Below are positions 35,374 to 43,282 of a stretch of 43,282 nt of DNA, piece by piece. How positions within the stretch are numbered: the stretch's first letter is position 1; each line of letters starts with the position of its first letter. Under the pieces are notes generated by a model that was not told the DNA's origin, did not search any database, and was given only the letters and a program-made list of their open reading frames with translations. The stretch lies in NCBI GenBank assembly GCA_903944895.1, contig CAJATL010000337.1:1-43282 (forward strand). The letters run 5' to 3'. Made by a program: the position numbers and the translations under genes. Origin of the DNA: an uncultured Bacteroidota bacterium (lineage in GTDB: Bacteria > Bacteroidota > Bacteroidia > Bacteroidales > 4484-276).

Positions 35374-35524
35374 GAGACTGGGATAAAAAGGTGTCGAATA
35401 TGAAATTAAGTGGGCTAAAGCCCAAAATATCAAGGCATCAATTGCCCCGATCTTAAGGTCGGGGCAATTAAATACCAGCATGTTACCGGGCTTTAGCCCA
35501 AAATTAACAGTTTTAGACTGTACT
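35374..35524. repeat. MITE-like palindromic element, copy 2
   Basis: Same layout as the element at 16364-16505. GGGCTAAAGCCC (35412-35423) and GGGCTTTAGCCC (35488-35499) flank a 30-bp central palindrome (35440-35469, one mismatch), and the right end TTTTAGACT is shared. Its left end (ATGAGACTGGGATAAAAAGG) resembles the reverse complement of copy 1's right end, so the outer inverted repeats may extend to about 20 bp. It fills much of the 319-bp space between the ATPase gene and the secreted protein gene; nothing else is seen there. Confidence 0.75.
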
Positions 35525-35596
35525 CATTAATCTTTTACTGTTTTGAATGAACGGCAATTAAACGATGCGATCTCAACAGTTTTAAACCAGCCGCGA

Positions 35597-38500
35597 TTAT
35601 TGACTAAAAACAATTTTTTGGATAATTATCTTTCCGCTTTCCAACCGGATTTTACAAAAATAAATCCCCGATAAAAGCTGAGGAACTTCAATAACGATGG
35701 GTAAATCCTGAGAAACGACCGGATAATCGGCGATTTTTCGGCCATCCGGAGCAATCAAAGAAACCTGTTTTGCCCGGTTGTTGCCGGCAAGTTCGATATA
35801 AAACTGATTTTTAGCGGGGTTTGGATAAACCCTGACGGCGGTTTCATTTTCATCAATTCCGGCGGAGGTAGCCCACTGGTTTTTTAATTGTTCGATTTGC
35901 GAAACCGGAATTTCTTTATCCCAGAGTTTAACTTCATCCACGCTTCCGCGAAGGGCGTAAAGTGTTTCCACATCGTCCATCCGGCCAATGGTCAAGGGTT
36001 TGGTTGAAGATTGAATAGTTCCGGTGAAAGGTTTGAAGGTGTCAAGGGTTCCATCAACATACAATTCCATCGAATAGCCGGTATAAAGCGCAGTTACATG
36101 GTAATATCGGTTCAGCTCGATTGGCGAAGAACCATCAAGGTCCAAAACACCGGTATTTGTTTTTACCGTCCATCGAAACCGGCCTTCGGGTGTGATCGAA
36201 AGTTTGTACCGCTGCTGCCATGAACCATGGGAAATGATAAATCGTTCGGTGTTGAGTTGTTCGCATTTTACCCAGCAACTCACACTTATCGCATCGCCAA
36301 AGTTGAGGGCGCTGTTGTTTTCGGTAAAGATGATGTTTTGTCCAGCGGTAAATCGGTATGCCAGAGAGGGCATACCGCGGGCATCCTCTGTTTTTGATAC
36401 TCCGGAAACGGTGGCATGAAAATTATCAGCAACAGCATTCAAGTTATTGAAATCAAAAGAGTACCAGATGAGCGGGGTTTGTGCCGCGAAACTTGTATCT
36501 TTTACAAGTGCACCTGCCGTAACTGTTGTCGAAAGCAAGTCCTGGTTTGTCACCGTTAAGGTGATGGTTCCAACCTGCGGATTGCCAGGAGCCTGCCAGG
36601 TTACCGTATTCCCGGTATTTTGGTTTAAAACGCCTGAAGTTGCGCTCCACAAATATTGAAGGATTTCACCCTGCGCAGGAACTACCGAAGCCGTGAAAGT
36701 ATTATTCTCGTTAATTGCTGTGTATTTTGTTGCTGCATCAATTCCATTTACAACCGGAGGAACAGCAATGTGCGCCACAACCTGCAAATTAAGCGTGTCA
36801 ACGGCAATCTGGCCATTAAAACTGATTTTACATTTAAGCACCAATTGCTCAGGAAGCGAAGGTGCAATCAGTGTTGCCTGCGACTGGTTCTGGCCGGGAA
36901 CAAGGACATCATCCATGAACCACTCAAACTGCACATCATCACCCGGATTTACATTTCCAGGCTCACAATAAGCCGTAAACCCTGTACTTACCAGCAAAGG
37001 ATTTTTATCGGTCGAAAGCGCCTTAATACGCAGGTTTTCGGTATAATCGTACTGGTAATGATAATCGAGCACATCATCACCGGCATAAAGACGGCCATTG
37101 TAGTTTTCAGGAATCAGCCCCGACTGAAACAGCCTGATCAATCTTACCTCTCCTGCCGGGATTGAAAGTTGAAAAGAACCGGAAACACCAGTTTGTAAGA
37201 CGTTTTCAGTTAAAGATTCGTAAACCCCGAAATTGCCTTGCGGCAGATTAACCTGAACCTGTTTACTTTCCTGTGTCGGATTAAAATAGAGATACGAAAC
37301 GGGGGAATCGTCTCCGTAAAGGTCGGTTTTATTGAGGTCGATCTGAAGAATTTCGGGAATGTTGGTGGCTTTTACCACTGCTGCAAGATAGCCAACACCT
37401 GAGCCACTGTAAAGCGACAAATTGGTTGCCGCCCATCCACCTCCGATGGCGTCACCGGTGGCAAAAGGAGTTTTTCCCTGTAAAACTTCTTTCATCGCTT
37501 CGTGCGGAATGCAGGCCGTTGGGTCATAGGCCGAAGCCCAGGCATAAGAATCCTGATGATCCTGCGGAAGCGCGTTCCAATAAAACAACCTGCTGGCATT
37601 TGTCAAATTAAGAATCCATTTGGCGATGGCGCGGGCGTAACGTTTGTCATATTTGGGAAGTGGCGCCAACGCAGCAGCCTGGTGGAAGCCATTCATCACA
37701 AAAGCATAATCATCGCCTCCATCGTTGGCTTCACCGATCAATCCCGAAACATCATAACCTCCCCAGTTGCCAACAATAGCCCCCCAACCTCTGAGGTCGC
37801 CACGGTCGAAACACCAGTCGAGCAGTTTTTGCACTGGATAACTTGTTTCTTCAACAGCATTCATATGGGCAGCAACCAGCGTTCCGTAAGCTAATTGCAG
37901 TTCATACGATGGATTTGTCTCAAAACTTCCCAAAAAATCCATCGCTAACTGGGCGCCTTCGAGATATTTCCTACTCCCAGTTTCGAGATATGCATTGTAA
38001 AGCAGCCAGGCTATGCTTCCGGCGGCTTCGGGTTCCGGAACGCCACTGGTTAACGGAAGTCCGGTGTTAAGGTCAAATGCCCGGTAATTCATGTAAGGCG
38101 CCGTCCAGGGCGTTGTATTTCCTCCAAGCTGGTTTACACAATAAAGCCACCGGTCGGCAATGGTTGTAAACTGGCTGCTGAATTCCGGCGCAGCATTGGG
38201 GTACAACGCTTTTAACTGATAAAAATAAACGTTGGGCATCACATCGTACCACCAGTCGTCGCCGGAAGTTGTCGAATAACTGTTAAGATAGACATCCTGA
38301 CCATTTTTAAGATTAAAGAAATCTTTGCTCATGGCCACCCAATTCAGGCCGTTTTGGTTGCTTTTATCAATACCCGCAAATGATGCACCAACAATAGCAG
38401 GTAAAATATTGATGGCTTCGGCCTGGTTGAGATGATTTTCGGCGCCAACGTATGAATCGAGAAAAAGTGGAATATTATCAGGATAATTATACTCACCGGC

Positions 38501-38716
38501 AGTTCCAAGTCGCGAAAGAGGCAGGTATTGTCCTGATTTCTGAAGATCAAAAACGAAGTTGTCGTAATCCACGGTTACCACGTTCCAGTCTCTGATCTGA
38601 AGCGGCGTTGGCAAATCCGGCATAAGATCAATCCTTGAAATGCTTAATTGCCCCGGCTGCGCGAAAGATTGCAACAAAAAAATGCAAAACGAGATTAAAA
38701 GTAGAATTTGTTTCAT
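35597..38716 (-). CDS. Secreted T9SS protein with alpha/alpha-barrel-like, PKD-like and LamG domains
   Basis: The product is 1039 residues from the better start (ATG 38716-38714, MKQILLLISFCIFLLQSFAQ signal peptide); an in-frame extension to 38770 lacks signal character. The N-terminal ~500 residues are helical and Trp/Tyr-rich (DWWYDVMPNVYFYQLKALYP, then EPEAAGSIAWLLYNAYLETG), suggesting a six-hairpin glycosidase-like barrel. I cannot name the family. A short beta domain (~495-540), Ig/PKD-like domains (~570-750) and a LamG/concanavalin-like domain (~765-950) follow. The last ~75 residues are a T9SS type A sorting domain (VYPNPAKNQFYIELAG). As the last gene of the polysaccharide locus, it is likely a surface glycan hydrolase or binder. 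Confidence 0.85.
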   Translation of the reverse strand: MKQILLLISFCIFLLQSFAQPGQLSISRIDLMPDLPTPLQIRDWNVVTVDYDNFVFDLQKSGQYLPLSRLGTAGEYNYPDNIPLFLDSYVGAENHLNQAEAINILPAIVGASFAGIDKSNQNGLNWVAMSKDFFNLKNGQDVYLNSYSTTSGDDWWYDVMPNVYFYQLKALYPNAAPEFSSQFTTIADRWLYCVNQLGGNTTPWTAPYMNYRAFDLNTGLPLTSGVPEPEAAGSIAWLLYNAYLETGSRKYLEGAQLAMDFLGSFETNPSYELQLAYGTLVAAHMNAVEETSYPVQKLLDWCFDRGDLRGWGAIVGNWGGYDVSGLIGEANDGGDDYAFVMNGFHQAAALAPLPKYDKRYARAIAKWILNLTNASRLFYWNALPQDHQDSYAWASAYDPTACIPHEAMKEVLQGKTPFATGDAIGGGWAATNLSLYSGSGVGYLAAVVKATNIPEILQIDLNKTDLYGDDSPVSYLYFNPTQESKQVQVNLPQGNFGVYESLTENVLQTGVSGSFQLSIPAGEVRLIRLFQSGLIPENYNGRLYAGDDVLDYHYQYDYTENLRIKALSTDKNPLLVSTGFTAYCEPGNVNPGDDVQFEWFMDDVLVPGQNQSQATLIAPSLPEQLVLKCKISFNGQIAVDTLNLQVVAHIAVPPVVNGIDAATKYTAINENNTFTASVVPAQGEILQYLWSATSGVLNQNTGNTVTWQAPGNPQVGTITLTVTNQDLLSTTVTAGALVKDTSFAAQTPLIWYSFDFNNLNAVADNFHATVSGVSKTEDARGMPSLAYRFTAGQNIIFTENNSALNFGDAISVSCWVKCEQLNTERFIISHGSWQQRYKLSITPEGRFRWTVKTNTGVLDLDGSSPIELNRYYHVTALYTGYSMELYVDGTLDTFKPFTGTIQSSTKPLTIGRMDDVETLYALRGSVDEVKLWDKEIPVSQIEQLKNQWATSAGIDENETAVRVYPNPAKNQFYIELAGNNRAKQVSLIAPDGRKIADYPVVSQDLPIVIEVPQLLSGIYFCKIRLESGKIIIQKIVFSQ

Positions 38717-38798
38717 TTTAGAAAAGTTTTTAGAGAAGTCCGGAATTATCATAAATTCATTTTTAATCATTGTAACTAATTGATTTTATACCCAACAG

Positions 38799-38936
38799 CC
38801 CCGACAACTATCGGGGTAAAACCTGGTAGGTTTCCTCCTGATTCCAAACCTACTATTAACCTACCAGGTTTGCAAAACCTGTGAGGTTTCCTCTTAATTC
38901 CAAACCTCACAGGTCTATAAGACCTGGTAGGTTTTC
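38799..38936. repeat. Cluster of intergenic palindromes
   Basis: A CCCCGA/TCGGGG hairpin (38799-38816) is followed by two longer hairpins. Their arms are AACCTGGTAGGTT (38819-38871) and AACCTGTGAGGTT (about 38875-38914), and both share the spacer TTTCCTCyTrATTCCAAACCT. A single arm of the first type (38922-38936) follows. These palindromes belong to repeat types scattered widely in Bacteroidota genomes. They lie downstream of the glycosidase-like gene and may end or modulate its transcript. Confidence 0.75.
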
Positions 38937-38990
38937 ACCCATGTACTTATTTCATCAAAAAAAAGAACGATTACAAAACGGCCTCGCTGT

Positions 38991-41450
38991 TTATCGCTTT
39001 TGATAGTCGGGGTCCATTTCAGGTTTGCGAATTCCGGTGACTTCATCGGCCATTAGCACGAAGACATTCCAGCAAAGCCCCTTTGTAGATACCCACCAGG
39101 AATCGGTGCTTGTCCATTTGGTAGGGATGAATTCCTTGCTGAAAGGCCATTCCGGGTTCAGGTTGATCTCAGCCCAGATCCGGTTTTCCATGCGTTTTTC
39201 GGCTTTTTCCCAGCCATGCTTCAAACCGACAACGTAGGCGCAATATTCCGCCCGAAGCCAGCTTCCTCCGTTATAATAATAGCCGTCATTCTGACCATTG
39301 CTATAATTGGCTTCGCCGAATTTTTCGAAAGGCTGGTAATCACCCGACAGGTAGGCAAAACCAATACTATCGTTTGTAAGACGCACACAAATAGGAGCGG
39401 TGGTTCCTAATTCCGGGTGGGGCGAATCAGTCACTTTGTTAAGAATGGGGATCTGATCAAGGTGATTAATAACCATTTCATCCGTCAACATTGGCCTCTT
39501 GAAAAGCCAGAGCGAGAAAAACTCCGGCTCCAGATCGGTGAGCGTGATGATGTCAGGATATTTCCTGTCGAAAAGGAGATGTTTCCGTTGCGGGTCATAA
39601 AAATTCCGGTATTCCTGTTCTGCTTTTTCGATGTAGGCTTCCGATACATCAAATCCGAGTTCTTTTATTGTTCGCAGCGCGATGGCCAACATACCCTGGT
39701 TGACAGCAAGACGGTCGGTTTTTGGGTTAAAATCAACAATATCAACCTGGCTGAGTGAGAAGTGCGAACGGCAGATGCCGTCGTGTTGAGCGTCGAATTC
39801 ATTCAAAACATAGCCGACGGCTTTTTTTATCTTATCCTGTGGCAGACTGACCCCAAATCGGCGTTTGTTCAGCATCGCCCAGATCAGCCATTCGATGGTG
39901 GCTTCGTTGTCTTTGGCTTCGATGCTTCCCATGTACGGCGTAATAATGGTGCCAATTCCACCCTGTGGCGTTTGCGTTTTGCCCCATTGTTCCCAGATGG
40001 CAAGATTCAAACCCTTATTATAGGTGGCGACCGTGGAGAAAAACGAATCCCGGTTGTACATATCGGGCGAATAATTCATGTTTGGAACATTAAAAGGAGT
40101 CATGTCATGCACAGAGGTAATCCAGGTAAGCATGTTGAAATTGGCGTACAGCATTTTTTCGATTTGCGTTCCTTCGAAGCCTTTTCCTTCTGCCAGGCGG
40201 GTTTGCGCCGAAATCATAAATTCTTTGTGGTTTGTGTAAGGCTCAACAAAAATAAAGGTTGTTTTTTCGATGGATTTTCCCATCGGAAGCAGGTTGTAAG
40301 CTTCCTGTTTTGGCTGATGCTCAGTAAATTGAAAGTCTTTTATCTGCAACCAGGATTCCTTGCCCGATTGTGTGCCAATGAACATGGTTACCGAATCATT
40401 CCCGATATAGGGGATCAGGATACTGCCTTTAAAAAGCGTCCATTCCTGTTCGTTTGCAGGGAAATTATCGATGTATTTTACGCCTTCTTCGAGCTCGGTG
40501 GTTTTTACACCGTTGCGCACTCTGAAAAGCTTGAGTGCCAGCGGAGTGTTGCCTTTGCAGAGGAAAGTGATGGTGTAAATTTTCTGATCTTTAAATGGGG
40601 CGATCATTTCGATGCCTGCCCTGCCACCGGGATGACAGATCAGCGAAATCATGGTGTCATTTTTTAAAACTTCAACATTTCCGTCATTCTGATAATTGCT
40701 GCCTGCATCAACAATAGACGTGGTTCCTGCATCCAGATTGTACATTTCACCAAAGGTCTGACGGACATAATTGTTCTTCTGAGCCTGCTCTTCCGGCGTT
40801 GAAACGGAATATAATTCCGGGTCAGGAAGTAACCGCATGCCAACAAAACCGCCTCCCCTGCCACTGAAACGGCGGCGGGTAGTGCGTGTAAACTGGTTAA
40901 GGTAGCCGGCATCTGTTAAAAAACCAACTACAGTATTATCAGGAGTAACCCAACCTGCTGCGGGATACATCTCATGTACAAAACCTCCCGGAAAGTTATC
41001 GTGTTCGAAAGTTAAAAATTTGAGTGGCTTTTGTGGCGGGCGGGAGGATTCGTCTAAAATATAATACAAATCAGTCATTGATGGCTGAAAGAGTTGAACC
41101 GTCTTTTTCACCACGTTCTGGTTTACAATCTCATAAGTGACGTTTACAGATAAATTAGCATCAAATTCGGTTAAATATGAATTGCGGGTCAGATGGATTT
41201 GTTTATCATCCCCAGTCCAGGTTTCTCCTTTCCATGTCCCGATTTGTGCTGTTGTACTGCCATCGGTATTAAAAAACCGGATGGAGAACTCTTCGGTGTT
41301 GGTTACTAACAAACGGTTTCCGTCAAACAATTCCACACGAAAACCATCCAGGCTGTCACCAGCGACACGGAGGTTGAGCTTCTGGCTTTTAGCGGGTAAA
41401 CCAATACAAAAAACCACCAAAATAATCGAAACAAATCTAAATTTAACCAT
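38991..41450 (-). CDS. Six-hairpin glycosidase-like secreted protein
   Basis: The 819-residue product has a signal peptide (about 1-22, ending GLPAKSQ). A beta-sandwich N-terminal half (to ~400) precedes an alpha/alpha six-hairpin C-terminal half (~430-805). Motifs in the barrel include PDMYNRDSFFS, IEWLIWAMLNKRRFG, TLTDLEPEFFSLWLF and YYYNGGSWLRAEYCAYV. The NRDSFF and NGGSW patterns recall amylo-glucosidase, trehalase and rhamnosidase-type families, where the Asp/Glu in these loops are catalytic. I cannot choose the family or substrate by eye. No T9SS domain is present, so it is probably periplasmic. It lies between the LamG lipoprotein gene and the large T9SS protein gene of the same locus. 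Confidence 0.85.
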   Translation of the reverse strand: MVKFRFVSIILVVFCIGLPAKSQKLNLRVAGDSLDGFRVELFDGNRLLVTNTEEFSIRFFNTDGSTTAQIGTWKGETWTGDDKQIHLTRNSYLTEFDANLSVNVTYEIVNQNVVKKTVQLFQPSMTDLYYILDESSRPPQKPLKFLTFEHDNFPGGFVHEMYPAAGWVTPDNTVVGFLTDAGYLNQFTRTTRRRFSGRGGGFVGMRLLPDPELYSVSTPEEQAQKNNYVRQTFGEMYNLDAGTTSIVDAGSNYQNDGNVEVLKNDTMISLICHPGGRAGIEMIAPFKDQKIYTITFLCKGNTPLALKLFRVRNGVKTTELEEGVKYIDNFPANEQEWTLFKGSILIPYIGNDSVTMFIGTQSGKESWLQIKDFQFTEHQPKQEAYNLLPMGKSIEKTTFIFVEPYTNHKEFMISAQTRLAEGKGFEGTQIEKMLYANFNMLTWITSVHDMTPFNVPNMNYSPDMYNRDSFFSTVATYNKGLNLAIWEQWGKTQTPQGGIGTIITPYMGSIEAKDNEATIEWLIWAMLNKRRFGVSLPQDKIKKAVGYVLNEFDAQHDGICRSHFSLSQVDIVDFNPKTDRLAVNQGMLAIALRTIKELGFDVSEAYIEKAEQEYRNFYDPQRKHLLFDRKYPDIITLTDLEPEFFSLWLFKRPMLTDEMVINHLDQIPILNKVTDSPHPELGTTAPICVRLTNDSIGFAYLSGDYQPFEKFGEANYSNGQNDGYYYNGGSWLRAEYCAYVVGLKHGWEKAEKRMENRIWAEINLNPEWPFSKEFIPTKWTSTDSWWVSTKGLCWNVFVLMADEVTGIRKPEMDPDYQKR

Positions 41451-41487
41451 GATTACTTAAAGCTTGATGGAAACCCAAATCCTTCTA

Positions 41488-41527
41488 AAATTAATATTAC
41501 GGTGCGCTGCACCTCTGTAATTATTAC
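41488..41527. repeat. Short palindromic repeat
   Basis: GGTGCGCTGCACC forms a hairpin flanked by TAATATTAC and GTAATTATTA as imperfect outer arms. It has the look of a dispersed intergenic palindrome. Confidence 0.45.
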
Positions 41528-41639
41528 GTTGAGATTTTCTCTTAATCTGATGGTTGGCATTGCTTTTCATCAGCAACTATTCAGCCCCAATTTACAATTT
41601 GGGAAAATCAGAACATCATCCATTCTTAATAAAGAGGAA

Positions 41640-41681
41640 GGCTCAATTTCCTGCTGAAAATTCAGCAGGAAATATTGAGCC
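41640..41681 (-). terminator. Long hairpin after the LamG lipoprotein gene
   Basis: GGCTCAATTTCCTGCTGAA pairs with TTCAGCAGGAAATATTGAGCC, a stem of about 18 bp with a very short loop, 42 nt past the lipoprotein stop. The minus-strand tail TTCCTCTTTATT is only partly U-rich. It may terminate, or it may stabilise the upstream message while letting some transcription through to the glycosidase gene. Confidence 0.65.
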
Positions 41682-41722
41682 TATCCACATTTAACAAACT
41701 ATTAAAAAACCAAACCAACCAA

Positions 41723-42994
41723 TTACGGTTTTTCGTTATTGTAGAGTTTCGAAACCTGACCATCAGTGAGGGCTATGTTGTAAATTTTGAATTCATCCAT
41801 AGCGCCAACAAAATGATCCCAAGCATCAGGAGTTTCTGACCAGTTCCAGGTCCAGGCAGCTTTTGCTTCGGCATACGTGGTACACGAACCAACCAGGATA
41901 GGCAATAAAGTAGCATAAGGTGCTGGTGTTCCAGACAAATTAGGTTTGTCAACAGTTGTCCAATGCATTGTATTTACGCCATTAACATACATATCAAGTG
42001 TTTCGGCAACAAGATCCATACTTATGGCAATGTGTGTCCATTCGCCATTTGGAGCAGAGAAATCATGCTGGTTGTCAGCATCTGTCCATCCTGTTGATGT
42101 GTGAACTGTGTAAAATGGTTTGTTTTGTTCCTGAATCTGGAATTTCCAGGTATTCCAGTAATTGTAAGAAACGATATAGTTTCCTGGTCGGGTTGAGTCT
42201 GGTTTTACCCAAACAGCAACAGACATTTTGTTGATCAGGAAATCGGCAGCATTGTAACCATTAATTTCGAGGTGTGAGCCTCTGTTGAAATACATGGCTT
42301 TACCACTGATCCCATCAATAAAAGAAGGAATATGTGTGTCGGTTCCAAAAATTTCAGAAGGGCCAGGTGTTAAAATAGCCGTTAAAGTTTTACCTTCTGT
42401 AGTCAGTTCTGTTCCTGTGCCTTCGTCAAAACTTAAACCGATCAGCAATGCTGATGCTGGAATAATATCATATTCAGCAGCACTGAAAGTTTCGGTTGCC
42501 TGTGTTAATTGTACAATCAGGTTATTGACCTGTACCTGGGTAAGCAAAGTACCTGCAGCAGTTTTCACTGTTTGAACAGTTGTCTTGTAAGTGTCGATTG
42601 CTGATTGTGGATAATCAGCAGTAGTTGCAGCATTAGCAAGCGCATCAGCCTCGGTAATTAATGTGTTAAGCTGAACATAAGCAGCGGTACCATAAGAAGC
42701 AAGTGTGTCCATGGCCGTGTTTAACTGTGTAACCAGGTCATCAACTTGTCCCTGTGTGAGTGTAGCAACAGAAGCAGTTTTAACAGTCTGCAATGTTGCT
42801 TTGAATTCGTCAATTGCTGTTTGCGGATAAGCGGCAGTGGTTGCCGCATTTGCAATTACATCAGCCTCCGAAATTAATGCATTGAGAGCAGTTTTGTCGC
42901 CCTCATCTTCATCCTTTTTGCACGATCCAATAATCATGGCCGAGCTTACTAAAAGCATAAGCAGCAGCATGTGCAGTTTTCTTAGATTTTCCAT
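41723..42994 (-). CDS. Surface lipoprotein with two helical repeats and a LamG domain
   Basis: The 423-residue product has a lipobox (AMIIGSCKKDEDEGD, Cys25), and the acidic KKDEDEGD after it fits the known surface-export signal of Bacteroidota lipoproteins. Two tandem 72-residue repeats (about 37-108 and 109-175; LNALISEADVIANAATTAAY / LNTLITEADALANAATTADY) resemble FIVAR-type three-helix modules. A LamG/concanavalin-like domain fills ~185-420 (GISGKAMYFNRGSHLEI, WTHIAISMDLVAETLDMYVN). Located right after SusD, it occupies the place of a SusE/F-type surface glycan-binding protein. It should hold polysaccharide at the cell surface; the ligand is unknown. Confidence 0.88.
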   Translation of the reverse strand: MENLRKLHMLLLMLLVSSAMIIGSCKKDEDEGDKTALNALISEADVIANAATTAAYPQTAIDEFKATLQTVKTASVATLTQGQVDDLVTQLNTAMDTLASYGTAAYVQLNTLITEADALANAATTADYPQSAIDTYKTTVQTVKTAAGTLLTQVQVNNLIVQLTQATETFSAAEYDIIPASALLIGLSFDEGTGTELTTEGKTLTAILTPGPSEIFGTDTHIPSFIDGISGKAMYFNRGSHLEINGYNAADFLINKMSVAVWVKPDSTRPGNYIVSYNYWNTWKFQIQEQNKPFYTVHTSTGWTDADNQHDFSAPNGEWTHIAISMDLVAETLDMYVNGVNTMHWTTVDKPNLSGTPAPYATLLPILVGSCTTYAEAKAAWTWNWSETPDAWDHFVGAMDEFKIYNIALTDGQVSKLYNNEKP

Positions 42995-43202
42995 TTTCGT
43001 AAAGATTTGGTTTATTTAATTAATTATTTGTGCATGCACATGTTACATACGTTATTTTATTAGAAATCAGCAGGTCCATGTAAAACGCTCGTTACATCTT
43101 AATTATAAAAAGTATCCCCCTGCTGTTTGTCTTTCGTTTTTCTATTTCAAAATATTTAAATCCGTTCAATCAGCGTTATCCCTGTTCAATTTTTTTGATG
43201 TT

Positions 43203-43282
43203 TTATGGATTAATTGCCTGATTGGCATCAATTTCCGCCTGAGGTACCGGAAAATACCGCTTTGTCTCATAATTGAAATTGG
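43203..43282 (-). CDS. SusD/RagB family lipoprotein, C-terminal end only
   Basis: The minus strand at the window's right edge reads NFNYETKRYFPVPQAEIDANQAINP and a TAA stop (43205-43203). The RYFPVPQAEIDAN ending is the typical C-terminus of SusD-like proteins, which bind glycan at the surface with their SusC transporter. The rest, and presumably susC, lie beyond the window. The 208 bp between it and the lipoprotein gene hold nothing I can name. Confidence 0.85.
   Translation of the reverse strand, partial: NFNYETKRYFPVPQAEIDANQAINP

Noticed and set aside
39762-40667. A 301-codon plus-strand open frame
   Set aside because: Antisense to the six-hairpin-like gene, whose sequence is clearly protein-like in its own frame.

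Overview
The window comes from a Bacteroidota genome, most likely Bacteroidales or Marinilabiliales. The evidence is a SusD C-terminus beside glycan-binding lipoproteins, secreted proteins with type IX secretion (T9SS) C-terminal sorting domains of both type A and type B, an Omp28/GEVED-type surface protein, a TPR transmembrane regulator with a C-terminal helix-turn-helix, and TAnnTTTG-type -7 promoter boxes. Every gene I can support lies on the minus strand, so transcription runs from right to left throughout. I found no rRNA, tRNA, CRISPR array or transposase gene.

Left third (1-11.4 kb): a surface-adhesin island with duplication and decay. A giant secreted protein (1-4352, running off the left edge) has an N-terminal domain, a DUF11 domain and ten tandem 101-residue repeats of exactly 303 bp each. 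It overlaps by ATGA a 533-residue secreted protein (4349-5950) whose C-terminus appears to be a broken-off piece of the same repeat family. A gene-poor 1.4-kb stretch follows, then a diverged copy (7318-7743) of a small lipoprotein. The intact version of this cassette is at 8122-10893: a lipoprotein followed by a DUF11/LruC-domain protein whose first ~400 residues are paralogous to the giant protein. Just beyond lies a 25-codon internally deleted scrap of glyA (11125-11199).

Middle (11.4-33.9 kb): a 923-residue T9SS protein with GEVED and Omp28 domains, a small coiled-coil ORF and a TPR/HTH regulator; then glyA. Next come three envelope-export genes (TolC-like, FtsX-type permease, HlyD-type adaptor) and a MoxR ATPase. 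These are followed by three SurA/PpiD-like periplasmic chaperone genes, guaB, a T9SS type B protein, and a pair of M16 peptidases of which only one keeps the zinc motif. Much of this is closely packed and probably co-transcribed.

Right third (34.0-43.3 kb): an AAA_14/DUF4143 ATPase bracketed by 22-bp inverted repeats, and then the downstream end of a polysaccharide utilization locus. That locus runs, in transcription order, as SusD (only the C-terminus is in the window), a two-repeat helical plus LamG lipoprotein, a six-hairpin-glycosidase-like protein, and a secreted T9SS protein with an alpha/alpha-barrel-like domain, a PKD-like domain and a LamG domain. Several intergenic spaces carry dispersed palindromic repeats, including two copies of a MITE-like element (about 16364-16505 and 35374-35524).
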